This document shows, in pieces, positions 9,203 to 18,084 of a DNA stretch of 64,000 nucleotides (the stretch's first letter is position 1; every line of letters begins with the position of its first letter). The translations under genes and the position numbers were made by a program. The notes below the pieces were generated by a model. That model saw only the letters and a list, made by a program, of their open reading frames with translations, was not told the origin of the DNA and did not search any database. The stretch is from positions 551,058 through 615,057 of the forward strand of contig NZ_MCHY01000009.1 of NCBI RefSeq assembly GCF_003609605.1, written 5' to 3'. Source of the DNA: Ammoniphilus oxalaticus (GTDB taxonomy: Bacteria; Bacillota; Bacilli; Aneurinibacillales; RAOX-1).

Positions 9203-11074
9203 ATGATGTCCAACGCATGGTTGATTCCTCTTTTTCCGCTCCTGGGATTCCTGCTGTTGCTTGCCTTCGGACGCCAATTGAAGGAAGCATCCGCTTACGT
9301 CGGAATTCTTGCTGCGTTAGCCGGCTTTGTACTCGCGCTCGGCGTGTTTTTCGGGCGATTTGCCGCAGGGGCAGAGGATTATGTATTTGCGTTTCACTGG
9401 TTAACCTTTGGAGACAAAGGTGTTCAAATGGGTTTTGTCGTTAACCAGCTTAATGCGATGATGCTGGTCATCGTCACGTTTGTTAGCTTGCTAGTTCATA
9501 TTTATTCAAAAGGATACATGCAAGGGGACGAACGTTTCCCAGTTTATTATTCATATCTTGCGTTGTTTACCTTTTCCATGTTGGGATTGGTTATTTCTCC
9601 GAACTTATTGCAAGTATTTATTTTCTGGGAGCTTGTCGGTGTCTGTTCTTTCTTACTCGTAGGGTTTTACTTTGAAAAGCCTGAGGCGAGAGCAGCCGCT
9701 AAAAAAGCGTTTATTGTTACGCGAATCGGGGATATTGGGCTCTTTATCGCAACAGCGCTCGTATTCTGGTTTGTGGGTAGTTTCGAATTTAGTGAAATTT
9801 TTGCAGCGGCTAAAAACGGAACGATGGAATCTTGGCAGATCACACTGATCGGTATTCTCGTCTTTATTGGCGCCGTCGGTAAATCTGGACAGTTCCCGTT
9901 GCATACGTGGTTGCCGGACGCGATGGAAGGTCCGACACCTGTTTCAGCGTTAATTCACGCGGCAACGATGGTAGCGGCTGGGGTTTACCTCGTAGCAACC
10001 ATGTTCCCATTATATGAAGCATCGGTGACTGCTAGTTTAGTCGTCGCTTATATCGGTGGAATCACCGCCATCTTTGCCGCATCAATCGGGATTACGCAAC
10101 GCGACATCAAGCGTGTGCTTGCCTATTCCACAGTCAGTCAGCTCGGATTCATGATGTTGGCTCTAGGGATGGCGTCTGTAGCTGGTTATGTGGCTGGTAC
10201 ATTTCACTTGATGACGCACGCCTTTTTCAAAGCGCTATTGTTCTTAGGGGCAGGAAGCGTAATTCATGCTGCGCATACGCAGGACATTTTCGAAATGGGC
10301 GGCTTGTTTAAGAAAATGCGTGTGACCGGAACGGTCTTTTTAATCGGTTGCTTAGCGATCGCAGGGGTACCTCCGTTTTCGGGATACTTCTCAAAAGAAG
10401 AAATTATCGGAGCGGTATACAGTCAAGGACATATCGGCCTGTTTGTCGTGGCGATCGTCGCCGCCTTCTTTACCGCGTTTTATATGTTCCGGTTGTTCTT
10501 CGTGACCTTCACAGGCAAACCGTTGAGTGAGGAAGCGCGTCAAGCGGAAGAATCGCCATTGGTGATGACAGTTCCGATGATCTTGCTTGCGATTCTCGCG
10601 ATTTCTGCGGGGTGGATCAACCTACCGGGTTCCCAGGCGCTTGGTAACTGGATGACAGATGGGGCGGTTGGAGCGGCAGGACAACATGCGCCAGGTTGGG
10701 TTGCAATTTTAGCGACAGCGATTTCGCTCTTCGGGATTTTACTTGCGTACTTAATGTACGGGAAAAAGTCCATTTCCAACGAAAAAGCGGCAAGCGCGTT
10801 TGGCGGATTGTACAACCTGTCATTTAAAAAGTATTTTATTGATGAGATTTACGATGTTGTGTTTGTTCGTTCATTACGGGCGATTGGTCGCTTCTTGACC
10901 GTCGTTGATGTGTATATTATTGATGGTTTCGTGCGCCTTGTCGGAGCCTTTACACGTGAATTGGGACATGCGGGGCAACGGGTTCAAAATGGTCAAGTTC
11001 AAACGTACGGAGCAGTTGCTTTACTAGGCATCGTCTTGCTCGTGATCGGCTTGACGTTCGTGAGGGGGTTTTAG
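9203..11074 (+). CDS. nuoL: NADH-quinone oxidoreductase subunit L
   Basis: Antiporter-like proton-channel subunit at the distal end of complex I, 623 aa, with about 15 helices and the lateral helix at the C-terminus. HTWLPDAMEGPTPVSALIHA and VGKSGQFPLHTW mark the core with its conserved Lys. Two consecutive ATG codons (9203 and 9206) are possible starts; AAGAGGAAGG precedes both. Confidence 0.96.
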   Translation: MMSNAWLIPLFPLLGFLLLLAFGRQLKEASAYVGILAALAGFVLALGVFFGRFAAGAEDYVFAFHWLTFGDKGVQMGFVVNQLNAMMLVIVTFVSLLVHIYSKGYMQGDERFPVYYSYLALFTFSMLGLVISPNLLQVFIFWELVGVCSFLLVGFYFEKPEARAAAKKAFIVTRIGDIGLFIATALVFWFVGSFEFSEIFAAAKNGTMESWQITLIGILVFIGAVGKSGQFPLHTWLPDAMEGPTPVSALIHAATMVAAGVYLVATMFPLYEASVTASLVVAYIGGITAIFAASIGITQRDIKRVLAYSTVSQLGFMMLALGMASVAGYVAGTFHLMTHAFFKALLFLGAGSVIHAAHTQDIFEMGGLFKKMRVTGTVFLIGCLAIAGVPPFSGYFSKEEIIGAVYSQGHIGLFVVAIVAAFFTAFYMFRLFFVTFTGKPLSEEARQAEESPLVMTVPMILLAILAISAGWINLPGSQALGNWMTDGAVGAAGQHAPGWVAILATAISLFGILLAYLMYGKKSISNEKAASAFGGLYNLSFKKYFIDEIYDVVFVRSLRAIGRFLTVVDVYIIDGFVRLVGAFTRELGHAGQRVQNGQVQTYGAVALLGIVLLVIGLTFVRGF

Positions 11075-11080
11075 GATAAC

Positions 11081-12613
11081 ATGGACATGGAAAATAATAT
11101 GTTCTTAACGTTACTCACATTTTCACCTGTGATCGGTCTCGTCCTTTTAGCCTTTATCCCGCGAGCGCAAGTGGGAGCATTAAAATTGATTGGTATTTTA
11201 GCGACCATTCCACCGATCATTATGTCGTTAATGATGTACGCTGGTTTTGATTACACACAACCGGGCTTACAGTACGCGCAAAATGTGAGTTGGTTCTCGA
11301 TTCCAGTTGATCAAATGGCCTTCCCAGTTGCTTATCAATTGGGTGTTGATGGGCTATCGATGCCGCTCGTGTTACTCGCTTCAATCATCGGCTTTTTCGC
11401 CGCGATTGCGGGAGCGGTCTTTATCAAAAAGCGTTGGAAAGAATTCTTCATCTTATTTATGATCATGTTGATCGGGATGTTAGGAGTCTTTACGTCGCAA
11501 AACTTATTCTTGTTCTTCATCTTCTTCGAGATGACGTTGATTCCGATGTTCTTTATTATGGGCATCTGGGGCTTCGAGCAACGAGAAAAAGCGGCAATGA
11601 AATTCTTACTCTATAACGGGGTCGGATCCGCGATCATGTTAATCGTGTTTGTTGCCCTGTTTATGAATGTATGGTCACTTAGCTTTGTAGAAATTAAAGA
11701 AGCGTTAACGAATCCAATTTCACCATTTAACATTCAGGAATCGCCAAGCTACATTACGGCGGGGACGCGTCTCGGATTCTTCATCGCCTTGCTAATTGCG
11801 TTTGCGATTAAAATGCCGATTGCGCCATTGCACACATGGATGGTGACCGCTTATCGCGAATCGCCAGCGCCTGCGGTGCTCGTTTCTTCCGGGGTGTTAA
11901 TCAAAATTGGAGCGTACGGTTTGCTTCGTTTCAACGTGGGCTTCTTCCCTGAAGCGGCTCAACAGTTAGCAGGATTTTTAGCGGCGCTCGGCGTGATCAA
12001 CATCATTTACGGCGCGTTGCTCGCTTTAGTGCAAAAGAATCTGAAACTCGTGCTGGCCTACTCCAGTTTGAGTCATATGGGAATTGTGTTGCTTGGAGTC
12101 GCCGCGATGAATACAGTCGGTTTCCAAGGGGCGATCTTCCAAATGGTGTCGCACGGACTCGTCGCCGCATTACTCTTCTTTATCGTCAGCGTCATTTTCG
12201 AACGGACGTCGACAGACGAACTTTCAGATTTAGGCGGATTGGCCAAATCGATGCCATTCTTAGGCGGGATCTTCTTAACCGCAGCAATGGCTTCAGCCGG
12301 TCTACCTGGAATGTCAGGATTTATTAGTGAATTTACCGCATTTCTCGGATTGTTTAAAGAAATGCCAGTGCTAGCCGCGATTGGTACGTTAGGGATCATT
12401 TTTACAGCCGTATACTTACTTCGCGCGGTATTGGGAACGACATACGGTCCAACACCTGAACGTTGGCTGAAATTAGCAGATGTTCAACCATTAGAAGCGT
12501 TACCGATGATCATCGTGCTTGGCTTCATCGTTCTCATCGGGGTTTATCCTTCTGTCCTTAGTGAACCGATGCAGGCTACACTACAAAATATTGTTCCAAG
12601 GATAGGAGGGTGA
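11081..12613 (+). CDS. nuoM: NADH-quinone oxidoreductase subunit M
   Basis: Second antiporter-like proton-pumping subunit, 510 aa. PLHTWMVTAYRESPAPAVL and the preceding helix with the buried Lys (FAIKMPIAPLHTW) are the NuoM version of the channel motif. Starts seven bases after nuoL; ATGs at 11087 and 11099 are alternatives. The nuoL end (GAGGGGG) supplies the ribosome-binding site. Confidence 0.96.
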   Translation: MDMENNMFLTLLTFSPVIGLVLLAFIPRAQVGALKLIGILATIPPIIMSLMMYAGFDYTQPGLQYAQNVSWFSIPVDQMAFPVAYQLGVDGLSMPLVLLASIIGFFAAIAGAVFIKKRWKEFFILFMIMLIGMLGVFTSQNLFLFFIFFEMTLIPMFFIMGIWGFEQREKAAMKFLLYNGVGSAIMLIVFVALFMNVWSLSFVEIKEALTNPISPFNIQESPSYITAGTRLGFFIALLIAFAIKMPIAPLHTWMVTAYRESPAPAVLVSSGVLIKIGAYGLLRFNVGFFPEAAQQLAGFLAALGVINIIYGALLALVQKNLKLVLAYSSLSHMGIVLLGVAAMNTVGFQGAIFQMVSHGLVAALLFFIVSVIFERTSTDELSDLGGLAKSMPFLGGIFLTAAMASAGLPGMSGFISEFTAFLGLFKEMPVLAAIGTLGIIFTAVYLLRAVLGTTYGPTPERWLKLADVQPLEALPMIIVLGFIVLIGVYPSVLSEPMQATLQNIVPRIGG

Positions 12614-12617
12614 ACCG

Positions 12618-14147
12618 ATGGAAAGCAGATGGGGTCCTTTGGCCCAATATGATTGGTCGGTAATGGCACCCGAATTTACCATCTTAGCGGTCGTTACATT
12701 GATGACATTAATCGGTCTATTCACTTCAAGCGTAAAGGATCGCCGCTTTATAGGGTGGTTGGGAATCTTAGGTTGTATCGTTGCGGCATGGTTCGTATTT
12801 CAAAATGTGGGCGGCGGCGTTGTCGAGATTTTGCATGGCTCGTTCCGCGTAGACGCCTATGGAAATATATTTAAACTGATCTTTTTAGCGGGAACAGCAG
12901 TTACCTTGTTGATGTCCATGAACTACATCGGTGATGGAGAAGAAATTCAGCATCAGGATGAATTCTATTACCTAGCATTAACAGCCTTGCTTGGAACGAT
13001 GTTCATGGCATCATCCGCTGACTTAATCACGTTATTCGTTGGGTTGGAGTTGCTTTCAATTTCATCTTACATTTTAGTTGGAATTCGAAAGAACAACTTA
13101 CAATCGAACGAATCCGCGTTTAAATACTTGATCAATGGGGCGATTGCTTCGGCGATCACCTTGTACGGAATTAGTTTCTTGTATGGATTAAGCGGTACAA
13201 CGAATATCTTCTTGTTGGCAGAGCGCTTGCCGGAAGCGTTTATGGCAGGGAACCAGTTCATGATTTACCTGGCTTTCTTCCTACTGTTTATTGGATTGTC
13301 GTTCAAAATCGCGGCGGTTCCTTACCACATGTGGGCTCCAGATGTGTACCAAGGAGCGGCAACGCCAGTGACAGCATTCTTATCGGTTGTTTCAAAAGCG
13401 GCTGGATTCGCGTTAATCTTGCGTGTTGTCATTACGTCGTTTATCGGTGTTGTCGATTTTGGAAGCGACGGAGGAGAACCCGTTGGGATGATCGACGAGA
13501 TTATGTTGATAGTCGGAATTCTAGCGGCAATCTCGATGATTGTTGGAAACACGATGGCTTTGCGCCAATCAAACGTGAAGCGAATGATGGCTTATTCCTC
13601 CATTGCCCAAGCGGGTTATCTGTTGGTGCCATTCGCAACGTTTACCGTGCTTATGTTTGAACAAACCGTATTCTATTTAATCGCCTATTTAATGATGAAT
13701 ATGGGGGCGTTCGCGATCATAATGATCGTTACGCGTGACCGCGATTCTGAGGACATTAGCGCCTTTGCTGGACTCTATCACCGTTCGCCATTATTAGCGA
13801 TTGCAATGACCGTCTTCTTGCTTTCATTGGCGGGAATCCCGATTTCAGCTGGATTCTTCGGTAAGTTTTATATTTTCATGAGTTCGCTCGTCATGCAAAA
13901 CTACTGGCTAGCGGGAATCATGGTCGCAACAAGTGTGGTCTCGTACTTCTATTATTTTGGAATTATCAAACAGATGTACATGCGTCCTGGAGAAACGGAT
14001 AGCCGTTTGGCTGTGCCAGCTTCGATCATCGTCATCGTTGTGTTGGCGTTTATCGGAACGGTTGGCGTCGGATTAGTGCCGGGAACATTGCTAGACTATA
14101 TTCACACGAACTTCCCGTTTGCGGAAATGATTATGGCGGCGAAGTAG
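12618..14147 (+). CDS. nuoN: NADH-quinone oxidoreductase subunit N
   Basis: Third antiporter-like subunit, 509 aa. PYHMWAPDVYQGAATPVTAF with the preceding FKIAAVP helix is diagnostic. ATAGGAGGGTG precedes the ATG. It is the last gene of the operon and is followed by two terminators. No nuoE, nuoF or nuoG is found between atpC and murA. Confidence 0.96.
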   Translation: MESRWGPLAQYDWSVMAPEFTILAVVTLMTLIGLFTSSVKDRRFIGWLGILGCIVAAWFVFQNVGGGVVEILHGSFRVDAYGNIFKLIFLAGTAVTLLMSMNYIGDGEEIQHQDEFYYLALTALLGTMFMASSADLITLFVGLELLSISSYILVGIRKNNLQSNESAFKYLINGAIASAITLYGISFLYGLSGTTNIFLLAERLPEAFMAGNQFMIYLAFFLLFIGLSFKIAAVPYHMWAPDVYQGAATPVTAFLSVVSKAAGFALILRVVITSFIGVVDFGSDGGEPVGMIDEIMLIVGILAAISMIVGNTMALRQSNVKRMMAYSSIAQAGYLLVPFATFTVLMFEQTVFYLIAYLMMNMGAFAIIMIVTRDRDSEDISAFAGLYHRSPLLAIAMTVFLLSLAGIPISAGFFGKFYIFMSSLVMQNYWLAGIMVATSVVSYFYYFGIIKQMYMRPGETDSRLAVPASIIVIVVLAFIGTVGVGLVPGTLLDYIHTNFPFAEMIMAAK

Positions 14148-14175
14148 GAATAAAAGCAAATACCTTATATGAAAG

Positions 14176-14210
14176 ACCCTCTTGTTCGTGAGCGGATGAG
14201 GGGGTTTTTT
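14176..14210 (+). terminator. Intrinsic terminator after nuoN
   Basis: ACCCTC pairs with GAGGGG(G)T across a loop of about 16 nt and is followed directly by TTTTTT. It ends 60 nt after the nuoN stop. Confidence 0.85.
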
Positions 14211-14228
14211 GATGCAAAAAAAAGAAGA

Positions 14229-14269
14229 AAAAACCTCCCTTCCATTAAAAAACGGGGAAAGAGGTTTTT
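14229..14269. terminator. Bidirectional terminator between nuoN and the convergent small gene
   Basis: AAAAACCTC (14229-14237) and GAGGTTTTT (14261-14269) are perfect complements, with inner TTCC/GGAA pairing. A-rich on one side and T-rich on the other, so it can serve both the nuo operon and the minus-strand gene that ends at 14324. Confidence 0.85.
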
Positions 14270-14323
14270 CTTTTTAAAACGAGGAATTGAACGTGGCGTT
14301 CTTAGGAATAGGTAATTGTCGTG

Positions 14324-14518
14324 TTAATAAAATGATTCGCGTCCAAAATTAACCTGTAGTTTACTCTGATAACCGTTCATCATATCCTTTAATTCTTGGT
14401 TGCTCACGGTAATATTTTCAACATTGTTCATCACCTGATCACAACATTTAAGTAAAACTGAATCCGTCAAAACTTCTTTACCACACGAGATACAATGGAA
14501 ACGAAATAAAGTATTCAT
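14324..14518 (-). CDS. Small hypothetical protein with zinc-knuckle-like cysteines
   Basis: 64 aa. Two Cys pairs are visible, CISC at residues 10-13 and KCC at about 28-30, spaced as in small zinc ribbons; HC before the first pair could add a ligand. I do not recognise the family. The minus-strand gene converges on nuoN, with the shared bidirectional terminator at its end. The ribosome-binding site is weak (TTAGGTGTG at fair spacing). Probably a real gene because Cys spacing and terminator agree, but function is unknown. Confidence 0.55.
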   Translation of the reverse strand: MNTLFRFHCISCGKEVLTDSVLLKCCDQVMNNVENITVSNQELKDMMNGYQSKLQVNFGRESFY

Positions 14519-14753
14519 GGAAAAAACACACCTAACCTTCCTTCATACAATGGCCAAAAAACCTGCATTTTAAGAAACAATGTTTCTACATACGAAATAA
14601 CGAATTACGAGATATATTTATGCAGATGCGCGCTGATTCATGTATACTAAATATGGAGTTCTTTGCGAAATTATCAAATGATAGTGAAAGCTGAATGAAA
14701 TAAAGGCTACCCGTTGGGATTGAAGTTTTTGGAGGCGTATTTAAAATGGCCGC

Positions 14754-14778
14754 TTTTACTAAACAATATTGTGGGTGG
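14754..14778 (+). repeat. Family-A 25-nt dispersed repeat, copy 1
   Basis: TTTTACTAAACAATATTGTG followed by GGTGG. Taken as the reference form; it contains the inner palindrome ACAATATTGT. At least 13 further copies occur up to 26951, in both orientations and only between genes. Confidence 0.85.
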
Positions 14779-14979
14779 ATGTTTGGCATAAAAATGGCTC
14801 AGATCGATCTGATTTAAACAGGGGCCTGCGAACATGAATCCAACCACTGTTAGCCCCATTTGCGCAGACTACTTACGTAGAGTTATCAATGGGATCAAAA
14901 ATAGCTCATAAACTTCGGCGCTACTAGGATTTGCCACGGACTTAGCTTTTATACATAGTGGATTCATAAAGGTAATCAC

Positions 14980-15004
14980 TTTTACTAAACGATGTTGTGG
15001 GTGT
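14980..15004 (+). repeat. Family-A repeat, copy 2
   Basis: TTTTACTAAACGATGTTGTG then GGTGT; three differences from copy 1. Together with the inverted copy at 15825 it brackets the 112-bp tandem array. Confidence 0.85.
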
Positions 15005-15067
15005 GACGGCTTACCTGGGTGGAGGGACGGGCATGGCGAATGGGGCGCTACAACGTCTTGGCTATGC

Positions 15068-15537
15068 GCGCCAAGGTCTTAACTCCCGTTACAAGTGGCT
15101 GATTCGGATTGAATCGCGCTGTAAAGGTCAAAACTCCCGCTGCATGTGAGGGGATCTGCTTTTGTCGCGTGTTGCCACCTTGTAAAGGTCTTAACTCCCG
15201 TTACAAGTGGCTGATTCGGATTGAATCGCGCTGTAAAGGTCAAAACTCCCGCTGCATGCGTGGGGATCTGCTTTTGTCGCGTGTTATCATGTTGCAAAGG
15301 TCTTAACTCCCGTTACAAGTGGCTGATTCGGATTAAGCGCGCTGTAAAGGTCAAAACTCCCGCTGCATGCGTGGGGATCTGCTTTTGTCGCGTGTTATCA
15401 TGTTGCAAAGGTCTTAACTCCCGTTACAAGTGGCTGATTCGGATTAAATCGCGCTGTAAAGGTCAAATCTCCCGCTGCAAGCGTGGGGATCTGCTTTTAT
15501 CGCGTGTTGCCATCTTGTAAAGGTCAAAATTCCCCGT
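15068..15537 (+). repeat. Tandem array of about four 111-112-bp units, each with two REP-like hairpins
   Basis: The marker ACAAGTGGCTGATTCGGATT recurs at 15091, 15203, 15315 and 15426 (periods 112, 112, 111). Each unit holds one copy of TGTAAAGGTCTTAACTCCCG followed by TTACA and one copy of TGTAAAGGTCAAAACTCCCG followed by CTGCA. Both are variants of the family-B hairpin seen at 22.7 and 26.4 kb. Open frames across the array are by-products of the repeat. Confidence 0.92.
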
Positions 15538-15824
15538 TGAAGTCATAGTTGTTGGATCGCGAGAAGACGCTGGCTCGAATAGCAGCCTTTTGTAACATAG
15601 GGAAGCGGCCCCCCTTTTTTGATCGGCAAAACAGGTTCTTTTATTATCGAACTTATTCTTATTATTTCAATATGCAAAGTTGAGTTCCTGTTATGCTGAT
15701 TTAAAAGTGGGATATGCGAATTAAAATGAGTTGCGCCGATTAAAACGGTGTTATGCGGATTGGCTCCAACTTGGGCGGGTGGGCCCGACAGAGCTAACTT
15801 ATTAGGAACTCTGGCCAGATTGAG

Positions 15825-15849
15825 CCACCCACAACACTGTTTAGTAAAA
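15825..15849 (-). repeat. Family-A repeat, copy 3 (inverted)
   Basis: On the plus strand CCACCCACAACACTGTTTAG then TAAAA, the reverse complement of the reference element with two changes. Confidence 0.85.
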
Positions 15850-15914
15850 GTGTGCATCGCATAAACAAACTGGCGCCTGCTTGCGCTTGAACGGCATGCT
15901 ACCTCCCAAGGCCG

Positions 15915-15940
15915 ACCCACAACACTATATAGTAGTAAAA
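15915..15940 (-). repeat. Family-A repeat, copy 4 (inverted, degenerate)
   Basis: ACCCACAACACTATATAGTA then GTAAAA; a three-base duplication of GTA in the TTTTAC end makes it one base longer than the others. Confidence 0.75.
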
Positions 15941-16082
15941 GTGGGTACCCGTATAGTTACGCGCCAGCAAGCCAGCTGAACGCCCTTGACTAGTGGGAGG
16001 CCGCCTCGTCCACGCCCGCCACAGCCACCACGCCGCCAAACTACCCCATCACCGCCAACATAGAAAGGATGCGAGTGGAAAA

Positions 16083-16634
16083 ATGGGTTTTCATCGTTGG
16101 AAGCGGGTTAGCAGTAAAATAACCTACCATGAGCGGTTTATCCGCGCTCGAAAAGATGAGCTGGAATCTCCCACAGGGGAGCGGACTGATTATGTTTATT
16201 TAGAGGATCCGACGCCGGGTACGGTTATTGTGCTGGCGATCTCCGCTGATAAGCAAATTCCGCTGGCAAAACAGTATCGGTATCCAATCGGCGATTTTCA
16301 ATACAACCTGCCTGGCGGGGTGATCGATCCAGGGGAAACGCCTTTACAAGCGGCTCAGCGCGAGTTGAGGGAAGAAACGGGATTGACCGCCGCAGACTGG
16401 AGCGAGGTGGGCAACTATCATCCGATGGCTTCCCATTTTACGAGGACCGCTCATTTTTTTATCGCCAAAAATGCGCGGCAAACGACCCATAAACAGTGGG
16501 ATTGTTACGAAGAGATTGAGGTGGTGTGGATGCCTGCCGAACAAGCCGTCGAAAAAATACTGAGCGGGGCTTTCAACGACCTTGAGCTTGCTTTTGCGAT
16601 TTTATTTGCGAAAACAAAAGGTTTCTTTGAATAG
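16083..16634 (+). CDS. NUDIX hydrolase (ADP-ribose pyrophosphatase type)
   Basis: 183 aa. A complete Nudix box GX5EX7REUXEEXG spans about residues 78-100 (begins GGVIDPGETP, ends RELREETG), binding Mg2+ and cleaving a nucleoside diphosphate linked to X. The N-terminal strand WKRVSSKITYHERFI and the P-rich segment after the box resemble the NudF/ADP-ribose branch, but substrate is not certain. The frame is open from 15993, yet the ATG at 16083 fits the family N-terminus and follows GAAAGGA at moderate spacing. Confidence 0.9.
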   Translation: MGFHRWKRVSSKITYHERFIRARKDELESPTGERTDYVYLEDPTPGTVIVLAISADKQIPLAKQYRYPIGDFQYNLPGGVIDPGETPLQAAQRELREETGLTAADWSEVGNYHPMASHFTRTAHFFIAKNARQTTHKQWDCYEEIEVVWMPAEQAVEKILSGAFNDLELAFAILFAKTKGFFE

Positions 16635-16682
16635 ATATATGGGTTAGATGTCACCGTCACAAAAAGGAGCGTGAGCAGATAG

Positions 16683-16919
16683 ATGGGTTTGGGAATGGGA
16701 GCAGATGGACTGATCAATATATTTATCTCGCTAGTGTTCATCACCTTAAGTTGGTGGGCCTTGCAAACGTTACGCTTTGAGCTGTTTACCAACGATTATA
16801 AAGGAGCGCAAACAAGATTACTGCAAATTTTAGCTTCAATTGCTTTAGGACACGGCGTAGCCCGCTTTTTCATGGACTACCTCGGTTGGTCGTTGATGCT
16901 TAAGCAGCTGTTTAGCTAG
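16683..16919 (+). CDS. ywzB: DUF1146 membrane protein YwzB
   Basis: 78 aa with two hydrophobic helices (about residues 8-28 and 47-65). The sequence WWALQTLRFE, then RLLQILASIALG and FFMDYLGWS, matches the small Bacillales protein family that precedes ywmB and murA. Function is unknown. AAGGAG at 16661-16666 is rather far from the ATG; a GTG at 16671 is blocked by an in-frame stop. Confidence 0.85.
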   Translation: MGLGMGADGLINIFISLVFITLSWWALQTLRFELFTNDYKGAQTRLLQILASIALGHGVARFFMDYLGWSLMLKQLFS

Positions 16920-17137
16920 ATGGAAGTGGATTCCCCGCTGAACAAACGCAAACAACACGGGTCCGCTTTTTTGCCCAAAAACAGATATGACGTCAGCGCG
17001 GCATCCCAAAAGGGCTAAGAAATTCAGATCATAGACGCTCGTAAAAATAGGCCCGCGGCAGTTCACCTGGTATAGTTTTCCTCCCCCCGGTTAATAATAA
17101 GTGTAAGAACACATGGGACGAGGGGAAAGAAACAGAC

Positions 17138-17953
17138 ATGAAAAAATATAGGGGAATCCAATTTTTACTTTGTAGTGTTATGATGGTTTTTGGGTTGACG
17201 GTCTTTGCCGAGCAGCAGCAGGAAAAACAAGATCCCGCCGCAGCGATGCGTGATGTCGACAAGCTAGTTGATATCATGGAACAAACGGGGATCGAGCTCG
17301 AACACATTCAACTTCATGATGGGATTGCCCATCAAACTTTTGAACAATGGGAAGAAGCGCAAGCTTTTGCGACAAGGATCGGGCAAGCTATGGGACTCGC
17401 TTTAATCGAGCAACCATCGCCCGCCGATATTCCAAATGCGCCGACATCCACTGCTTTCCATTTTGAAGAGCAAACGCAACAACAACATCAAGATGAACAT
17501 ACAGCAAACAAAACTGCCCGTACGATGTTGCGCGTGATTGCCACGCCGCAAGAAGCGGGTTGGGATACATATCTCACAATCAACATACAATTCGATGCGA
17601 CTAACGATCGAGACCAGACGATGCAACAGCTGGAAATCGTGTTCAAAGCGCTGGAAAATGAGCAAATCGTACCGCAATTTGACACTTGTACCCAGGGAAT
17701 TATAAATGATAAACTGACTGATGATATTCAAATAAAAAAGCTGAATAAACTCCTTGATTTGTTAGGGGCGCAAGTAGTGGAAAAGGTGGAAGATCCCACA
17801 GTGAAAAGCTTATCGGCTTATTCGCCAGATTTCCCTTTTTACATATGGACGAACGGTAAAAAGATGAACCTGCAAGCGGCAACGCATGTCGATCATCTCA
17901 ACAGCCAGACTCGCATAACCGTTGGAACACCCATCATCACTATCGAATATTAA
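17138..17953 (+). CDS. ywmB: YwmB family protein (TATA-box-binding-like fold)
   Basis: 271 aa with an N-terminal signal or anchor (hydrophobic about residues 8-24, VMMVFGLTVFAEQ). Length, position between ywzB and murA, and the layout (export signal followed by a two-lobed alpha/beta region) match YwmB, an exported protein of unknown role. GAGGGGAAAG provides the ribosome-binding site. The stretch of Gln/His near residue 110 (TQQQHQDEH) is a local low-complexity insertion. Confidence 0.8.
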   Translation: MKKYRGIQFLLCSVMMVFGLTVFAEQQQEKQDPAAAMRDVDKLVDIMEQTGIELEHIQLHDGIAHQTFEQWEEAQAFATRIGQAMGLALIEQPSPADIPNAPTSTAFHFEEQTQQQHQDEHTANKTARTMLRVIATPQEAGWDTYLTINIQFDATNDRDQTMQQLEIVFKALENEQIVPQFDTCTQGIINDKLTDDIQIKKLNKLLDLLGAQVVEKVEDPTVKSLSAYSPDFPFYIWTNGKKMNLQAATHVDHLNSQTRITVGTPIITIEY

Positions 17954-18084
17954 TACATAGTGTGGTAGAACGGATGATCTCACATAGACCTGTACTTCGT
18001 CCAACGGGAGCCACTCCAATTGGTGTATGGCGCCCGACTACCTAAAGCAATCAAGATGAATACTTGCAGCGGGGGGATAGTAAC

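Larger units (their letters stand above)
14519..15067. other. Non-coding stretch with two copies of the 25-nt dispersed repeat
   Basis: No credible gene. The only structure seen is the two family-A repeats annotated at 14754 and 14980, upstream of the tandem array. Confidence 0.6.
15541..16082. other. Non-coding stretch upstream of the NUDIX gene
   Basis: Holds two inverted family-A repeats (15825 and 15915). A 125-codon minus-strand frame is present, but it has no ribosome-binding site and no recognisable protein, and it runs through the repeat. Confidence 0.6.

Noticed and set aside
15109-15520. Plus-strand open frames reading KVKTPAACVGICFCR and similar
   Set aside because: They translate the 112-bp tandem repeat; no ribosome-binding site and no protein-like variation between units.
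15068-15537. CRISPR-like array of repeats
   Set aside because: The segments between repeats are themselves identical in each unit, so there are no unique spacers, and no cas genes are nearby.
15543-15920. 125-codon minus-strand frame
   Set aside because: Runs through a family-A repeat, has no ribosome-binding site and no recognisable sequence.
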